From an uncultured Lachnospiraceae bacterium (GTDB lineage Bacteria > Bacillota > Clostridia > Lachnospirales > Lachnospiraceae): a stretch of 48,300 nt of DNA. Location of the stretch: contig CATKXY010000017.1 of assembly GCA_949840915.1 (NCBI GenBank), positions 1 through 48,300 of the forward strand, written 5' to 3'. Positions within the stretch are counted from its first letter, which is position 1, and each line of letters begins with the position of its first letter. The position numbers and the translations under genes are program-made. Of the stretch, positions 1-9,038 are shown piece by piece. A model generated the notes under the pieces. That model did not search any database and was not told the DNA's origin. It worked only from the letters and a program-made list of their open reading frames with translations.

Positions 1-179
1 TTTTTGTGGTGTGTGCCAGAGTAGGCCACTTTTTCTACATTTTTTGTCGGAGTTTTGACAGATAATCGGGCATTTTCCCTGTTTTTCTCGGCGTTTTCCT
101 CTACGTCTATTCGTCTGGTCGTCAGAAGCTGTTATGGGCGGATATCACTGTATGGAGCTTTCCGCTCTATTATTATACG
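1..179. other. Sequence upstream of the flavodoxin fusion; gene 5' end missing
   Basis: The frame of the following gene can be read back to about position 120 with flavodoxin-like content (RQKLLWAD, then WSFPLYYYTV). Before that the translation loses all resemblance to a flavodoxin N-terminus and meets an in-frame TAA at 63-65. No ATG, GTG or TTG lies in frame between that stop and the GTG at 180. The first 120 bases are T-rich and hold no convincing gene. They may be the end of an inserted element or a rearrangement junction. This is inference; no terminal repeat was identified. Confidence 0.45.
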
Positions 180-1559
180 GTGCCGGGCGGGCTCAAGAAT
201 CTGATAGACCGCCAGCTTCCCATGGTGCTGCCTTTTATGGTGGAAAATGAAGAGCTGAGCGGTAACGGGAGTCATCCGTCAAGATATGACATGAGCGGCA
301 AGAAGACCGTGGTGATCTCCACCTGCGGTTTTTACACGGCAGCGGGAAATTATGACGGGATATACAGCCTGCTTGACCATGAATATGGAAGGGGCAATTA
401 CACTGCCATATTCTGCGGGCAGGGGGAGCTTTTCAGGGTGCCGGAGCTTTCAGGAAGAACAAACGAATATCTGGGATATGTGCAGAGTGCGGGGCGGGAG
501 TATGTCTCGGGAGGTATTCTGCCTGAGACGAGGGAGAGACTGGAGGAGCTGCTGTACCCGCGGGAGACTTTTGAGACTTGGGCGGATCTGAGTTGGGGCA
601 TCGGCACAGAGAAGGGGAAAAAGGAATCGGACGCCCTTATTTTTACCAGACAGATGGCTGCGATTTACCGGAAGGAGCGTTATCCCGGCAGAGAGCAGGT
701 GCTTGAAATGTACTATACGGATATTGACGAGTGTTATCAGATCGTCCTGGGAAAGGAGGGCAGCCGCGTTATCACGGACGGCTCTGAGAGCGCCACGACC
801 AGAATCGAGACCCCTCTTTCGGTCTGGCGGTCCATTGCGGCAGGGGAAATCCGGGGCGATGAAGCGCTGATGCGCCGGCTCTATAAGGTGAAGGGTGATT
901 TTAATCTGATGCTTAAGTGGGATGAGTACTTTGGTTCTGCGGGGAATCATACTGCCAAAAGCGGAAAGGCCTCAAAGGTATCCGACAGGGGGGATGCATA
1001 CCCAATCCATATTCCCCGCAGGGCAGCCAATATGAATGTCATGCTCATTCCCTGGATCGTTTTCTGGATCGCAGTGCCCGTCAGCAGCTTCGCGGGAAGT
1101 TTTGTGAGCATTGCGGTCTGCGCGCTTGTACCACTGTTGTTTTTTCAGAATAAGAAGACCCTATATGATGTTTTGAGCGGGGCGCTGGTAAGCGGGTTTT
1201 CCATGGCGCTACTGCTTGGATGCCCTGATCGTATGCTTATGCCGCTGTCTTATCTGGCGTTCGGAATCATGTGGACTGCTGCCGGTTTTGTAAAAATACC
1301 GCTAACGGCGCATTATTCCATGAATGCGTATAACGGGGAGGATGCATTGCGGAACCCGCTGTTTATAAAGACAAACCGGATTCTGACGCTGATGTGGGGA
1401 ATCGTATATCTGCTGACATCCGTGTGGACCTGTCTTCTGATGAATACTGAGGTGAAGCCTTATATAGGCGCAGTCAATTCCATTGTGCCCGCTTTCATGG
1501 GGCTGTTTACCTTGTGGTTCCAGAGATGGTATCCCGCGAAGATTGCAAGAGGAGAATGA
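180..1559 (+). CDS. Flavodoxin-like / SCP2-like / membrane fusion protein, 5'-truncated
   Basis: Residues 1-110 match the second half of an NAD(P)H-dependent FMN reductase/flavodoxin fold: VPGGLKNLIDRQLP near the FMN loop and VVISTCGFYTAAGNYDG further on. Residues about 205-256 (TRIETPLSVWRSI to DEYFG) resemble an SCP2 sterol-carrier-like domain. From about residue 283 there are five to six hydrophobic segments ending at IARGE. The expected N-terminal GSP-type phosphate loop and Cys-containing strand (roughly 60 residues) are absent. The GTG at 180 falls inside the conserved core, has no ribosome site, and is only the first available start, so the gene is probably broken or its true 5' part lies elsewhere. 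Likely role if intact: membrane-attached redox protein of unknown substrate. Domain calls are from recognition of motifs, moderate certainty. Confidence 0.6.
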   Translation: MPGGLKNLIDRQLPMVLPFMVENEELSGNGSHPSRYDMSGKKTVVISTCGFYTAAGNYDGIYSLLDHEYGRGNYTAIFCGQGELFRVPELSGRTNEYLGYVQSAGREYVSGGILPETRERLEELLYPRETFETWADLSWGIGTEKGKKESDALIFTRQMAAIYRKERYPGREQVLEMYYTDIDECYQIVLGKEGSRVITDGSESATTRIETPLSVWRSIAAGEIRGDEALMRRLYKVKGDFNLMLKWDEYFGSAGNHTAKSGKASKVSDRGDAYPIHIPRRAANMNVMLIPWIVFWIAVPVSSFAGSFVSIAVCALVPLLFFQNKKTLYDVLSGALVSGFSMALLLGCPDRMLMPLSYLAFGIMWTAAGFVKIPLTAHYSMNAYNGEDALRNPLFIKTNRILTLMWGIVYLLTSVWTCLLMNTEVKPYIGAVNSIVPAFMGLFTLWFQRWYPAKIARGE

Positions 1560-1655
1560 GATTTAGTCGGCTTCCGGATTGCAAGCCGGGAAATAATTGC
1601 TTGCTTTCATTTTGCAGGATATTACGGTTTCGGCCCAAACAGTGCCGGCAGGATA

Positions 1656-1684
1656 TGGACAGAAATGGCAGAATTGAGTATAAT
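1656..1684 (+). promoter_or_regulatory. Promoter upstream of DUF2142 gene
   Basis: TGGACA (1656-1661), 17-bp spacer, TATAAT (1679-1684). The -10 hexamer lies inside the left arm of the perfect inverted repeat at 1677-1727. The next gene starts at 1757. Confidence 0.6.
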
Positions 1685-1727
1685 AGGAAACTGTAAGTTT
1701 CCGAAACTACCAGTTTCCTATTATACT
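1677..1727. repeat. Perfect 17-bp inverted repeat overlapping the -10 and start site
   Basis: Arms 1677-1693 and 1711-1727 (AGTATAATAGGAAACTG and its exact reverse complement) are separated by 17 nt, which itself holds a small AGTTT/AAACT dyad. There is no U-tract after the right arm, so it is not a standard terminator. Its overlap with the -10 box suggests a repressor operator; a mini inverted-repeat element is an alternative. Confidence 0.6.
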
Positions 1728-1756
1728 ATACGAGAGAAGAGAGGATATACACTGTC

Positions 1757-3115
1757 ATGAAGCTGAACAAAGGAAAAATTCTCCCGCTGATATACTTTGC
1801 GCTTTATCTGGCCGTGACGCTGACCGTTGCGTTGAATCAGCCTTTAAACGATACGTTTCCCTCGCTGTGCAATCCGCCTGACGAGCATTCCAGATATAAA
1901 GTGCCTTTGTATATCTGCAATCACGGTACGATTCCGACCGGCTTTGAGGAGGAGTTGTTCAGCGGCGGCTGCAGATGGACTTATGGCTTTTACACGCTGC
2001 TTCCCTATATCGTACAGGGGTATGTCATGCGTTTGGTACATGTCTTTACGGATTCTCCGCTGGCTCTTTTGTATGCCGCCAGACTGGTAAACGTGGCGAT
2101 CGGGTTGGCGATGGCCTATGTGGTCCTGCTGTTGAGTAAAAAGATTTTTCGGGATGATCGGGTGCGCGGGCTCTTTTGCTTTCTGGTCACTTTTCTGCCC
2201 CAGAGTCTGTTCCTGCACACCTATGTCAATCCCGATTCCATGTGTCTGCTCTCCACCGCGCTGATGCTCTATGGGCTGGTATGCGGCTATGAAGACGATT
2301 TTTCATTCAAGGCCTGCGCGCTGCTTGCGGCGGGTGTGATCCTCTGCGCCCTGTCCTATTATAATGCCTATGGCTTTATTCTGGGCAGTATCGTGCTGTT
2401 TGCGGCATGGTTTTTGAAAAAGGAAGACGGAAGGTGGAAGTATGACTGGAAAGCTCTGTTAAAAAAGGGCATTCCCATCAGTATCATTGTGCTTTTGTGC
2501 GTCAGTTGGTCTTTCATCAGAAATTATATTTTATATGACGGTGATATTATCGGGCTCACAACAAAAGAAAATTTTATCAAATCCTTCGGCATTGCCCGGG
2601 AGACATGGCAGAGCCAGGGCAGATCCCTGGGTGACATGCTGTTTGGAACGGATTTTTTTAAGAGCCTGAGCAACAGCTTTATCGCCAACTATGGTTCCAC
2701 CAGCATTTTTACCTGGAGGGGCGTCTATTGGTTTTACAGACTGGTCTTTGCGGCGGGCGTGCTGGGACTTGTGTTTCGGGGCGCGCGGAAGGACAGGCCT
2801 TTGCCGGACAGAAAGTGGCTTCGGATCCTCTTTCACGGCGTCATGGTATTCTGTATGGCCATGCCCTTTATTCTGCTCATCCGGTATGCCTATACGGTGG
2901 ATTATCAGGCGCAGGGCCGCTATATCATGCCGGGCGTGATTCCGTTCATGTATTATATCAGTCACGGGCTGGAAAAGCTGCCTCTCTGGACGAAGAGCCC
3001 GGAGAGACTGAAGAATGTATTGTTTGCGCTTATGCTTGCCTGTATTGCGGCATCTCTGCTCATCATGGTATATATCAGCGCACTACCTTATTATCTGGAG
3101 GTCTCCGTGCTGTAG
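1757..3115 (+). CDS. DUF2142-type polytopic membrane protein (GT-C-like)
   Basis: 452 aa with about ten hydrophobic segments. After the first membrane segment comes PPDEHSRYKV and ICNHGTIPTGF (residues about 39-62), the acidic loop typical of DUF2142 proteins, which are predicted GT-C-fold glycosyltransferase-like membrane proteins tied to cell-surface polysaccharide. The start ATG follows a GAGAGGA purine stretch about 10 nt upstream. It stands alone behind its own promoter and palindrome, with no polysaccharide cluster around it, so substrate and pathway cannot be told. The C-terminus ends in a membrane helix (LEVSVL). Function is inferred from the family only. Confidence 0.7.
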   Translation: MKLNKGKILPLIYFALYLAVTLTVALNQPLNDTFPSLCNPPDEHSRYKVPLYICNHGTIPTGFEEELFSGGCRWTYGFYTLLPYIVQGYVMRLVHVFTDSPLALLYAARLVNVAIGLAMAYVVLLLSKKIFRDDRVRGLFCFLVTFLPQSLFLHTYVNPDSMCLLSTALMLYGLVCGYEDDFSFKACALLAAGVILCALSYYNAYGFILGSIVLFAAWFLKKEDGRWKYDWKALLKKGIPISIIVLLCVSWSFIRNYILYDGDIIGLTTKENFIKSFGIARETWQSQGRSLGDMLFGTDFFKSLSNSFIANYGSTSIFTWRGVYWFYRLVFAAGVLGLVFRGARKDRPLPDRKWLRILFHGVMVFCMAMPFILLIRYAYTVDYQAQGRYIMPGVIPFMYYISHGLEKLPLWTKSPERLKNVLFALMLACIAASLLIMVYISALPYYLEVSVL

Positions 3116-3248
3116 GGCGGCGCGGGCGCCCGGCCCAAGCCGTCTGCCCGCAGCAAAACCGCATTGTCCGTCGGCGAGACACTGATATTCTGCATTTTCC
3201 CTCTTCTCTTTTCCGGTTTCGTCTCCGGTTAACCCTGTAAACTCCAGG

Positions 3249-3286
3249 TTGACAGCGCAACTGTACTGTTATATTATTTGTATAAC
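3249..3286 (+). promoter_or_regulatory. Promoter and candidate autoregulatory operator of the GntR gene
   Basis: TTGACA (3249-3254), 17-bp spacer, TATTAT (3272-3277). A dyad GTTATA (3268-3273) / TATAAC (3281-3286) straddles the -10 box, like operators bound by YtrA-type regulators next to their own gene. The binding role is inference. Confidence 0.65.
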
Positions 3287-3324
3287 AATGCAGGGAATTC
3301 TGCTGTAGCGAAGGAGGAGGCCGA

Positions 3325-3693
3325 ATGATAATCGAGATTGATTTTAACAGTGATGAGGCGCTGTATCTGCAGCTCTGCAATCAGATTATCCTTGGAATTG
3401 CCACCTCTCAGTTTCGGGAGGGAGATGCGCTTCCCAGTGTGCGCCAGCTGGCGGACACCATCGGCATCAATATGCACACGGTGAACAAGGCATACACTGT
3501 GCTGAAGCAGGAGGGCTATGTGAAAGTGGACCGCAGGAGGGGCGCGGTGATCGCACTGGATATGGAACGCCTGCAGACTTTGGAGGAATTGAAACGGGAG
3601 CTGCGGGTCATACTTGCAAAGAGCAGCTGTAAAAATATTCCTGTTTCGGAGATACATGGGCTGATCGACGAGATTTACAGTGAATATACCTGA
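3325..3693 (+). CDS. GntR-family transcriptional regulator, YtrA subfamily
   Basis: 122 aa. Residues about 10-75 form the winged helix (LYLQLCNQIILGIA, then LPSVRQLADTIGINMHTVNKAY, the GntR recognition helix). It lacks a large effector domain; the short C-terminal helices (LEELKRELRVILAK) are as in YtrA-type regulators of about 120 aa, which usually control a neighbouring ABC transporter. Here no transporter follows; the next gene, 103 bp downstream, is clpC. A strong AAGGAGGAGG ribosome site precedes the ATG. The dyad over its promoter suggests autorepression. Whether it also affects clpC is unknown, but no separate promoter or terminator was seen between the two genes. Confidence 0.85.
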   Translation: MIIEIDFNSDEALYLQLCNQIILGIATSQFREGDALPSVRQLADTIGINMHTVNKAYTVLKQEGYVKVDRRRGAVIALDMERLQTLEELKRELRVILAKSSCKNIPVSEIHGLIDEIYSEYT

Positions 3694-3796
3694 TGGAACG
3701 CTATAGGGCGGATTTACCTGACGGAATAGAATGGATATCATGTTTCATGATCCAGAGCCAATCTAAAATGAAATAATAGGACGGAGGACTGAAAAC

Positions 3797-6238
3797 ATGC
3801 AGTCAGAATTTACGGATAAGGCCAAGGCGGCGCTGGCTCAGGCAGCCAAGTGCGCAAAGAGCCTGAAACAGGGCTATATCGGAACAGAGCATATTCTGGT
3901 AGGGCTTTTGGCAGAGCAGACCGGTGTGGCGGCAAAGGTGCTGGCGGACAATGGTGTGGATATCGATCAGGTCCGGGATATGATCCGGGACCTCATCGCC
4001 TTTGAGAAAGGAGTCTCCCTGAAGGAGCGGGAGGGCTATTCTCCCCGGGCGCGCAAGATTCTGGAGGAGGCTCACAGGCAGGCGGAGCGTTTCGGGCAGC
4101 AGCAGACCGGAACGGAGCACCTTCTTATCGCCCTGATCAAGGAGGGTGAGAATGTGGCGGTGCGCCTTCTGAACACATTGAGCATTAATATCCAGAAGGT
4201 CTATGTGGACACTTTGATCGCCATCGGCCAGGACGGCAATCTCTATAAAGAGGATCTGGGCAGGAAGAGCCAGGGCAAGGGAAAAACGTCTACCTTAAAT
4301 CAGTACAGCAGGGATCTGACGGCTCTGGCGCGGGAAGGCAGGCTGGATCCCGTCATCGGCAGAGAGGATGAGATCCGCCGGGTGGTGCAGATATTGAGCC
4401 GCCGCACGAAGAACAATCCCTGTCTGATCGGTGAGCCCGGCGTGGGCAAGACGGCGGTGGTGGAGGGTCTGGCGTCGCGCATCGTGGCGGGGGAGGTTCC
4501 GCTTACCGTGCAGAATAAGCGGGTTTTGACACTGGATCTGTCCGGCATGGTGGCGGGAAGCAAATACCGCGGAGAGTTTGAGGAACGCATCAAGAAAGTG
4601 GTAAAGGAGGTCATTGAGGAGGGGAATGTAATTCTGTTTCTGGATGAGCTGCACACGATCATCGGTGCGGGAGGCGCGGAGGGGGCCATAGATGCCTCCA
4701 ATATTCTGAAGCCTTCACTGGCCAGAGGAGAGATCCAGATGATTGGGGCCACGACCATCGCGGAGTATCGGAAATATGTGGAGAGGGATGCAGCGCTGGA
4801 GCGCCGTTTTCAGCCCGTGACTGTGGAGGAGCCCACAGAGGAGGAGGCCATTCGCATTCTGGAGGGTATCAAGGGCCGCTACGAGGAGCATCACAAGGTG
4901 CGCATCAGCGAGGAGGCCGTGGAGGCTGCAGTGCGCCTTTCCAACCGTTATATCAATGACAGAAATCTGCCCGACAAGGCTATCGATCTCATTGACGAGG
5001 CGTCCGCCAGCGCAAGGCTGCGGGCTATGGATATGCCGGATAAGCTGAAGGATATGGCGGAGCAGATCAAGAAGATGGATAAGCAGATCGAGCGTTCCAT
5101 CCGCATGGAGGCTTATACGCAGGCGGCGGAGATCAAGCGTCAGCAGGATGAGCTGACCAGGAAATATGAGCGGCAGATGACGCGCCGCCAGATGAAGGAA
5201 GACAATCTGAGCTACAGCATCGGTGAGAACGAGATCGCCGAGGTGGTGGCGATGTGGACGAAGATTCCGGTGCAGAAGCTGGCGGAGAAGGAGAGTGAAA
5301 GACTCCTTCGGCTGGAGAGTATTCTGCACAAGCGGGTAATCGGTCAGGAGGAGGCGGTTTCTGCCGTGTCCAAGGCCATGCGCCGCGGCAGGGTAGGCTT
5401 GAAGGATCCCAACCGTCCCATAGGTTCTTTCCTGTTTCTGGGCCCCACGGGCGTGGGTAAGACAGAGCTGTCAAAGGCTCTGGCGGAGGCCATGTTCGGC
5501 TCGGAGGATGCGATGATCCGTGTGGACATGTCCGAGTATATGGAGGGTCATTCCGTGTCCAAGATGATCGGTTCGCCGCCCGGTTATGTAGGCTTTGAGG
5601 AGGGCGGACAACTCTCCGAGAAAGTGCGCAGGAATCCTTATTCTGTAGTGCTTTTTGACGAGATCGAGAAGGCGCACCCCGATGTGTTCAACATCCTGCT
5701 CCAAGTGCTGGACGATGGGCATATCACCGATTCAAAGGGACGGAAGGTAAGCTTTAAGAACACGATACTGATCATGACCTCCAATGCCGGAGCACAGCGC
5801 ATCGTGGATCCCAAGAATCTGGGATTTGCCGGGGAGAGCAGTGAGAAGCGGGATTATGAGAAGATGAAGTCCGCGGTGATGGAGGAGGTCAAGAAGAGCT
5901 TCAAGCCGGAATTTATCAACCGTATCGACGATATTATCGTGTTCCATCAGCTCAACGATGACAATATGAAGTCCATTGTCAATCTGCTGGCATCCAATCT
6001 CTATAAGCGCTGCGAGTCTCAGATGGACATTCGCCTGAGTCTGACGCCCTCCCTGAAGGAGCATCTGGTGAAGAAATATGCGGACAATAAGATGGGAGCA
6101 CGCCCTTTAAAGCGCGCTATTCAGTCTGTGGTGGAGGATGCGCTGGCGGAGGAGATTCTTATGAAGAAGGTGCAGCCGGGAGATACGGTCAGCGCGGGAT
6201 TTAAGAATGACAAGGTGAATTTTCTGGTGAAAAAGTAG
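3797..6238 (+). CDS. clpC: ATP-dependent Clp protease ATP-binding subunit ClpC
   Basis: 813 aa, normal for ClpC. Order: two Clp N repeats (residues about 1-145), AAA+ D1 with Walker A GEPGVGKT (about 212-219) and [14 protein letters not shown], a UVR-like middle coil around residues 420-460 ([13 protein letters not shown]), D2 with Walker [10 protein letters not shown] (about 549-557) and [11 protein letters not shown], and a C-terminal small domain with GARPLKRAI. It unfolds substrates and feeds them to the ClpP peptidase. In Bacillus clpC follows ctsR-mcsA-mcsB; here only a GntR regulator precedes it and no CtsR-type heptad repeat is visible. Ribosome site GGACGGAGGA. radA follows after one small gene, a common clostridial/bacillary arrangement. 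Confidence 0.95.
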   Translation: MQSEFTDKAKAALAQAAKCAKSLKQGYIGTEHILVGLLAEQTGVAAKVLADNGVDIDQVRDMIRDLIAFEKGVSLKEREGYSPRARKILEEAHRQAERFGQQQTGTEHLLIALIKEGENVAVRLLNTLSINIQKVYVDTLIAIGQDGNLYKEDLGRKSQGKGKTSTLNQYSRDLTALAREGRLDPVIGREDEIRRVVQILSRRTKNNPCLIGEPGVGKTAVVEGLASRIVAGEVPLTVQNKRVLTLDLSGMVAGSKYRGEFEERIKKVVKEVIEEGNVILFLDELHTIIGAGGAEGAIDASNILKPSLARGEIQMIGATTIAEYRKYVERDAALERRFQPVTVEEPTEEEAIRILEGIKGRYEEHHKVRISEEAVEAAVRLSNRYINDRNLPDKAIDLIDEASASARLRAMDMPDKLKDMAEQIKKMDKQIERSIRMEAYTQAAEIKRQQDELTRKYERQMTRRQMKEDNLSYSIGENEIAEVVAMWTKIPVQKLAEKESERLLRLESILHKRVIGQEEAVSAVSKAMRRGRVGLKDPNRPIGSFLFLGPTGVGKTELSKALAEAMFGSEDAMIRVDMSEYMEGHSVSKMIGSPPGYVGFEEGGQLSEKVRRNPYSVVLFDEIEKAHPDVFNILLQVLDDGHITDSKGRKVSFKNTILIMTSNAGAQRIVDPKNLGFAGESSEKRDYEKMKSAVMEEVKKSFKPEFINRIDDIIVFHQLNDDNMKSIVNLLASNLYKRCESQMDIRLSLTPSLKEHLVKKYADNKMGARPLKRAIQSVVEDALAEEILMKKVQPGDTVSAGFKNDKVNFLVKK

Positions 6239-6350
6239 ACGCCCGGGAAAGAATTTAGTGGCAAAAAAGTGAGTTATATATTATACTTAGGGTAGCTGTA
6301 AGAGATGGCGGGAATGCCCGTTCAGCACAACAACCAGGAGGACAAAAGAA

Positions 6351-6764
6351 ATGGCAGTAGTAGAGGAATTGCTCCGCAGTGAGGCCGACGGAGCGATCAG
6401 CTTCGGTAATCACAAGCTGGCGAAGAAAGCGAAGGTTGAGGACTTTAAGCATGAGGGGGATCTGTTGAAGGTGAAGACCTACAATGAGATTACCAAGCTT
6501 GAGAGAAACGGCATGTTCTTGTATGAGTCCGTACCCGGCACCAGCGTTTTGAATTTCAGAGAGCAGGCCGACGGTGTGGAGTTTACTGTGACCGGTGATG
6601 CGGATGCGCAGATCACCGTTGGATTGACGGATGAGACGGAGTATGAAGTGTTTGTGGACGACAGAAGCACCGGTAAAATGAAGACAGGCCTCGGCGGGAA
6701 GCTTTCTCTGAGCGTGGAGCTGGAGAATGCGGACGAGGTGGCTGTGAAAGTGACGAAGGCATAG
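6351..6764 (+). CDS. Small conserved protein of unknown function
   Basis: 137 aa, acidic, with no signal peptide or membrane segment. A helical N-terminus (VVEELLRSEADGAISFGNHKL) precedes a predicted all-beta region (KVKTYNEITKLERNGMFLYES to LSLSVELENADEVAVKV), suggesting a small beta-sandwich. I recall similar short proteins from Lachnospiraceae, sometimes carrying doubtful names such as endosialidase; nothing here supports an enzymatic role. Ribosome site CAGGAGGA. A possible promoter lies upstream (TATACT at 6282-6287 with a weak -35), and a strong terminator follows at 6804-6843, so it is probably its own transcription unit. Many acidic and lysine codons suggest a soluble, well-expressed protein. 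Confidence 0.75.
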   Translation: MAVVEELLRSEADGAISFGNHKLAKKAKVEDFKHEGDLLKVKTYNEITKLERNGMFLYESVPGTSVLNFREQADGVEFTVTGDADAQITVGLTDETEYEVFVDDRSTGKMKTGLGGKLSLSVELENADEVAVKVTKA

Positions 6765-6803
6765 GGGCCGGAAGGCTTCGTTTAAACTGAAGAGTGATCC
6801 TGA

Positions 6804-6843
6804 CATCCCGGCTCCGGGGCGGCTCGGAGCCGGGATGTTTTTA
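6804..6843 (+). terminator. Rho-independent terminator
   Basis: 13-bp perfect stem (6804-6816 / 6825-6837, CATCCCGGCTCCG and complement), 8-nt loop, then TTTTT. It lies between the small gene ending at 6764 and radA starting at 6860. Because the radA ribosome site follows within 10 nt, part of radA expression may come from read-through. Confidence 0.9.
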
Positions 6844-6859
6844 TCAGATAGGAGACGAG

Positions 6860-8266
6860 ATGGCGAAGGGAAAGGCATCAACAATATTTTTCTGTCAGAA
6901 TTGCGGTTACGAGTCCACAAAGTGGATGGGGCAGTGTCCTGGCTGTAAGGAGTGGAATACCTTTGTGGAGGAAACCGTGAGGGCAGGCGGAGGGAAGAGC
7001 GGAGGCGGATCCGCGGGATCCGGGGAGCGGCCGGAACCCTGTCTGCTGTCGGAGGTGGCTGTCAGGGAGGAGAGCAAGCTGCTTACGGGTATGAGAGAGC
7101 TGGACCGGGTGCTGGGCGGCGGGATCGTGCAGGGATCCCTGACGCTGGTGGGCGGAGACCCCGGCATCGGCAAATCCACACTGCTTTTGCAGGTGTGCAG
7201 GAATCTGTCCCAGGACGGACGGTCGGTTCTCTATATCTCGGGGGAGGAGTCTCTGGTGCAGATCAAAATGCGGGCGGACCGCATCGGCAGTTTTAACGAC
7301 GGGATGCAGCTTTTGTGTGAGACCAATCTGGGGAATATTGAGGATGTGATCCGCAGGAGAAAGCCGGCGGTAGTGATCATCGATTCCATCCAGACCATGT
7401 TCAATGACAATGTGTCGGCGGCGCCGGGCAGTGTGTCTCAGGTCCGGGAATCCACCGGAGTGCTGCTGCAGCTTGCCAAGGGGCTCGGCGTGTCGGTGTT
7501 CATCGTGGGACATGTGACCAAGGAGGGCACTGTGGCAGGTCCCAGAGTGCTGGAGCATATGGTGGATACAGTGCTCTATTTCGAGGGGGACCGATATGCC
7601 TCTTACCGGATTCTGCGCGGCGTAAAGAACCGTTTCGGCTCCACCAATGAGATCGGTGTGTTCGAGATGCGGGAGCAGGGACTGGCGGAGGTGGCCAACG
7701 CCTCGGAATATATGCTTGCGGGGCGGCCGGAGCATGCAAGCGGCTCGGTGGTGGCATGTACCATGGAGGGAACCAGGCCGCTGTTGATAGAGATTCAGGC
7801 GCTGGTCTGCCACAGTAATTTCGGCATTCCGCGCAGACAGGCTACCGGAACGGATTTCAATCGTGTGAATCTCCTGATGGCCGTGCTGGAAAAGCGCTCC
7901 GGCGTACAGCTTGCAGGCTGTGACGCCTATGTGAATATCACAGGGGGAATGAAGATCGCAGAACCGGCCGTCGACCTGGGTATCGTGCTGGCGATTCTGT
8001 CCAGCTTTCGTAATCAGGCCCTGAATCCCAGACTTATCGCTTTCGGTGAAGTGGGACTCTCGGGCGAGGTGCGCGCCGTGAGTATGGCCAGACAGCGTGT
8101 GGCGGAAGCGGCAAAGCTGGGATTTGAAATCTGTGTGCTTCCCTGGGTCAGCGCGAAGGAGATAGAAAGCAGACCGGAAGATAAAGCGGCAAACGAGACG
8201 GGAGAGGGGCGTATGCAGATCATCGGTGTAAAGACCGTGCAGGACGCAATCGACAGGCTGTTTTGA
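6860..8266 (+). CDS. radA: DNA repair protein RadA (Sms)
   Basis: 468 aa from the ATG at 6860, chosen because GGAGACG precedes it and MAKGKASTIFFC is the normal RadA N-terminus; an upstream in-frame start at 6794 would run through the terminator hairpin. Features: C4 zinc ribbon (C12, C15, C26, C29), RecA-like ATPase with Walker A GGDPGIGKST (about 98-107), the RadA-specific KNRFGSTNE motif (from about 256), and a Lon-protease-like C-terminal domain (VNITGGMKIAEPAVDLG). It is a branch-migration helicase processing recombination intermediates. The stop codon overlaps the promoter of the following response regulator. Confidence 0.95.
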   Translation: MAKGKASTIFFCQNCGYESTKWMGQCPGCKEWNTFVEETVRAGGGKSGGGSAGSGERPEPCLLSEVAVREESKLLTGMRELDRVLGGGIVQGSLTLVGGDPGIGKSTLLLQVCRNLSQDGRSVLYISGEESLVQIKMRADRIGSFNDGMQLLCETNLGNIEDVIRRRKPAVVIIDSIQTMFNDNVSAAPGSVSQVRESTGVLLQLAKGLGVSVFIVGHVTKEGTVAGPRVLEHMVDTVLYFEGDRYASYRILRGVKNRFGSTNEIGVFEMREQGLAEVANASEYMLAGRPEHASGSVVACTMEGTRPLLIEIQALVCHSNFGIPRRQATGTDFNRVNLLMAVLEKRSGVQLAGCDAYVNITGGMKIAEPAVDLGIVLAILSSFRNQALNPRLIAFGEVGLSGEVRAVSMARQRVAEAAKLGFEICVLPWVSAKEIESRPEDKAANETGEGRMQIIGVKTVQDAIDRLF

Positions 8267-8292
8267 CGCTTTTGAACTGTGTTGTGTACAAT
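8263..8292 (+). promoter_or_regulatory. Promoter of the two-component system
   Basis: TTGACG (8263-8268), 18-bp spacer, TACAAT (8287-8292). The -35 overlaps the radA stop codon; the response regulator starts at 8327. Confidence 0.6.
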
Positions 8293-8326
8293 TTCGTGTG
8301 ACGGGTGAGAACAGGAGGTGGCCGGT

Positions 8327-9013
8327 TTGCAGAAACTATTGCTTTTGGAAGACGATATCGGTCTGATCGACGGGCTGACATACTCTCTGGAGAAAAACGG
8401 ATTTGAGGTGGAAGTGGTCAGAACCATAAAGGAGGCAGAGAAAGTACTTGCCATGCGCAGAGACTTTGCCCTGCTTCTTTTTGATGTGACGCTGCCGGAC
8501 GGAAATGGTTTCGGTCTGTGTGAGAAGCTTCGGGCGGCGGGTCATCCGACGCCCATCATTTTTCTGACGGCATCGGACGAGGAGACCAGTGTGATCCGGG
8601 GATTGGACTGCGGCGGAGACGACTATATTACAAAGCCCTTCAAACTGGGAGAATTGTGTTCCCGCATCAGGGCTCTGCTGCGGCGAAGCGCAGGGGAGAA
8701 TGCGGAGAACAATGTGCTGCGCAGCGGGGATCTGGTGATCAATCTGGCGGAGGGCAGAGTGTTGATGAGGGGAGAAAGCGTTGATTTTACGGGTGCCGAG
8801 TACCGTCTTTTGTGTCTGTTTCTGCAAAATAAGGGCAGGGTGCTCACGCGGACGGCGATTCTGGACAAGCTGTGGGACGGCGCCGGGAATTTTGTAGACG
8901 GAAATACGCTTTCCGTATATGTGCGGCGTCTGCGTGAAAAGCTGGAGGATGATCCGTCCGTACCGGAGCATTTAAAGACAGTCCGTGGAGTCGGATATAA
9001 ATGGGAAGTGTGA
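8327..9013 (+). CDS. OmpR-family response regulator
   Basis: 228 aa from a TTG at 8327. The AGGAGG at 8313-8318 is 8 nt before this TTG, whereas the GTG at 8318 overlaps the ribosome site; MQKLLLLEDD is also the natural receiver start. Receiver domain: acidic pair E8/D9/D10, phosphoacceptor D53 in LLFDVTLPDGNG, T in FLTAS, K in ITKPFK. Winged-helix effector domain from about residue 128 (LTRTAILDKLWDG, SVYVRRLREKLEDD, VRGVGYKWEV). Partner of the kinase 25 nt downstream; it probably activates the ABC operon promoter at 10272-10337, where repeated TTAC/GTAA motifs lie. Confidence 0.9.
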   Translation: MQKLLLLEDDIGLIDGLTYSLEKNGFEVEVVRTIKEAEKVLAMRRDFALLLFDVTLPDGNGFGLCEKLRAAGHPTPIIFLTASDEETSVIRGLDCGGDDYITKPFKLGELCSRIRALLRRSAGENAENNVLRSGDLVINLAEGRVLMRGESVDFTGAEYRLLCLFLQNKGRVLTRTAILDKLWDGAGNFVDGNTLSVYVRRLREKLEDDPSVPEHLKTVRGVGYKWEV

Positions 9014-9038
9014 ACGGGGCCGAAAAGGGGGAGAGACT

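Noticed and set aside
1..120. Transposon end at the left edge
   Set aside because: The T-rich sequence and loss of homology fit, but no terminal inverted repeat, target duplication or transposase fragment could be shown.
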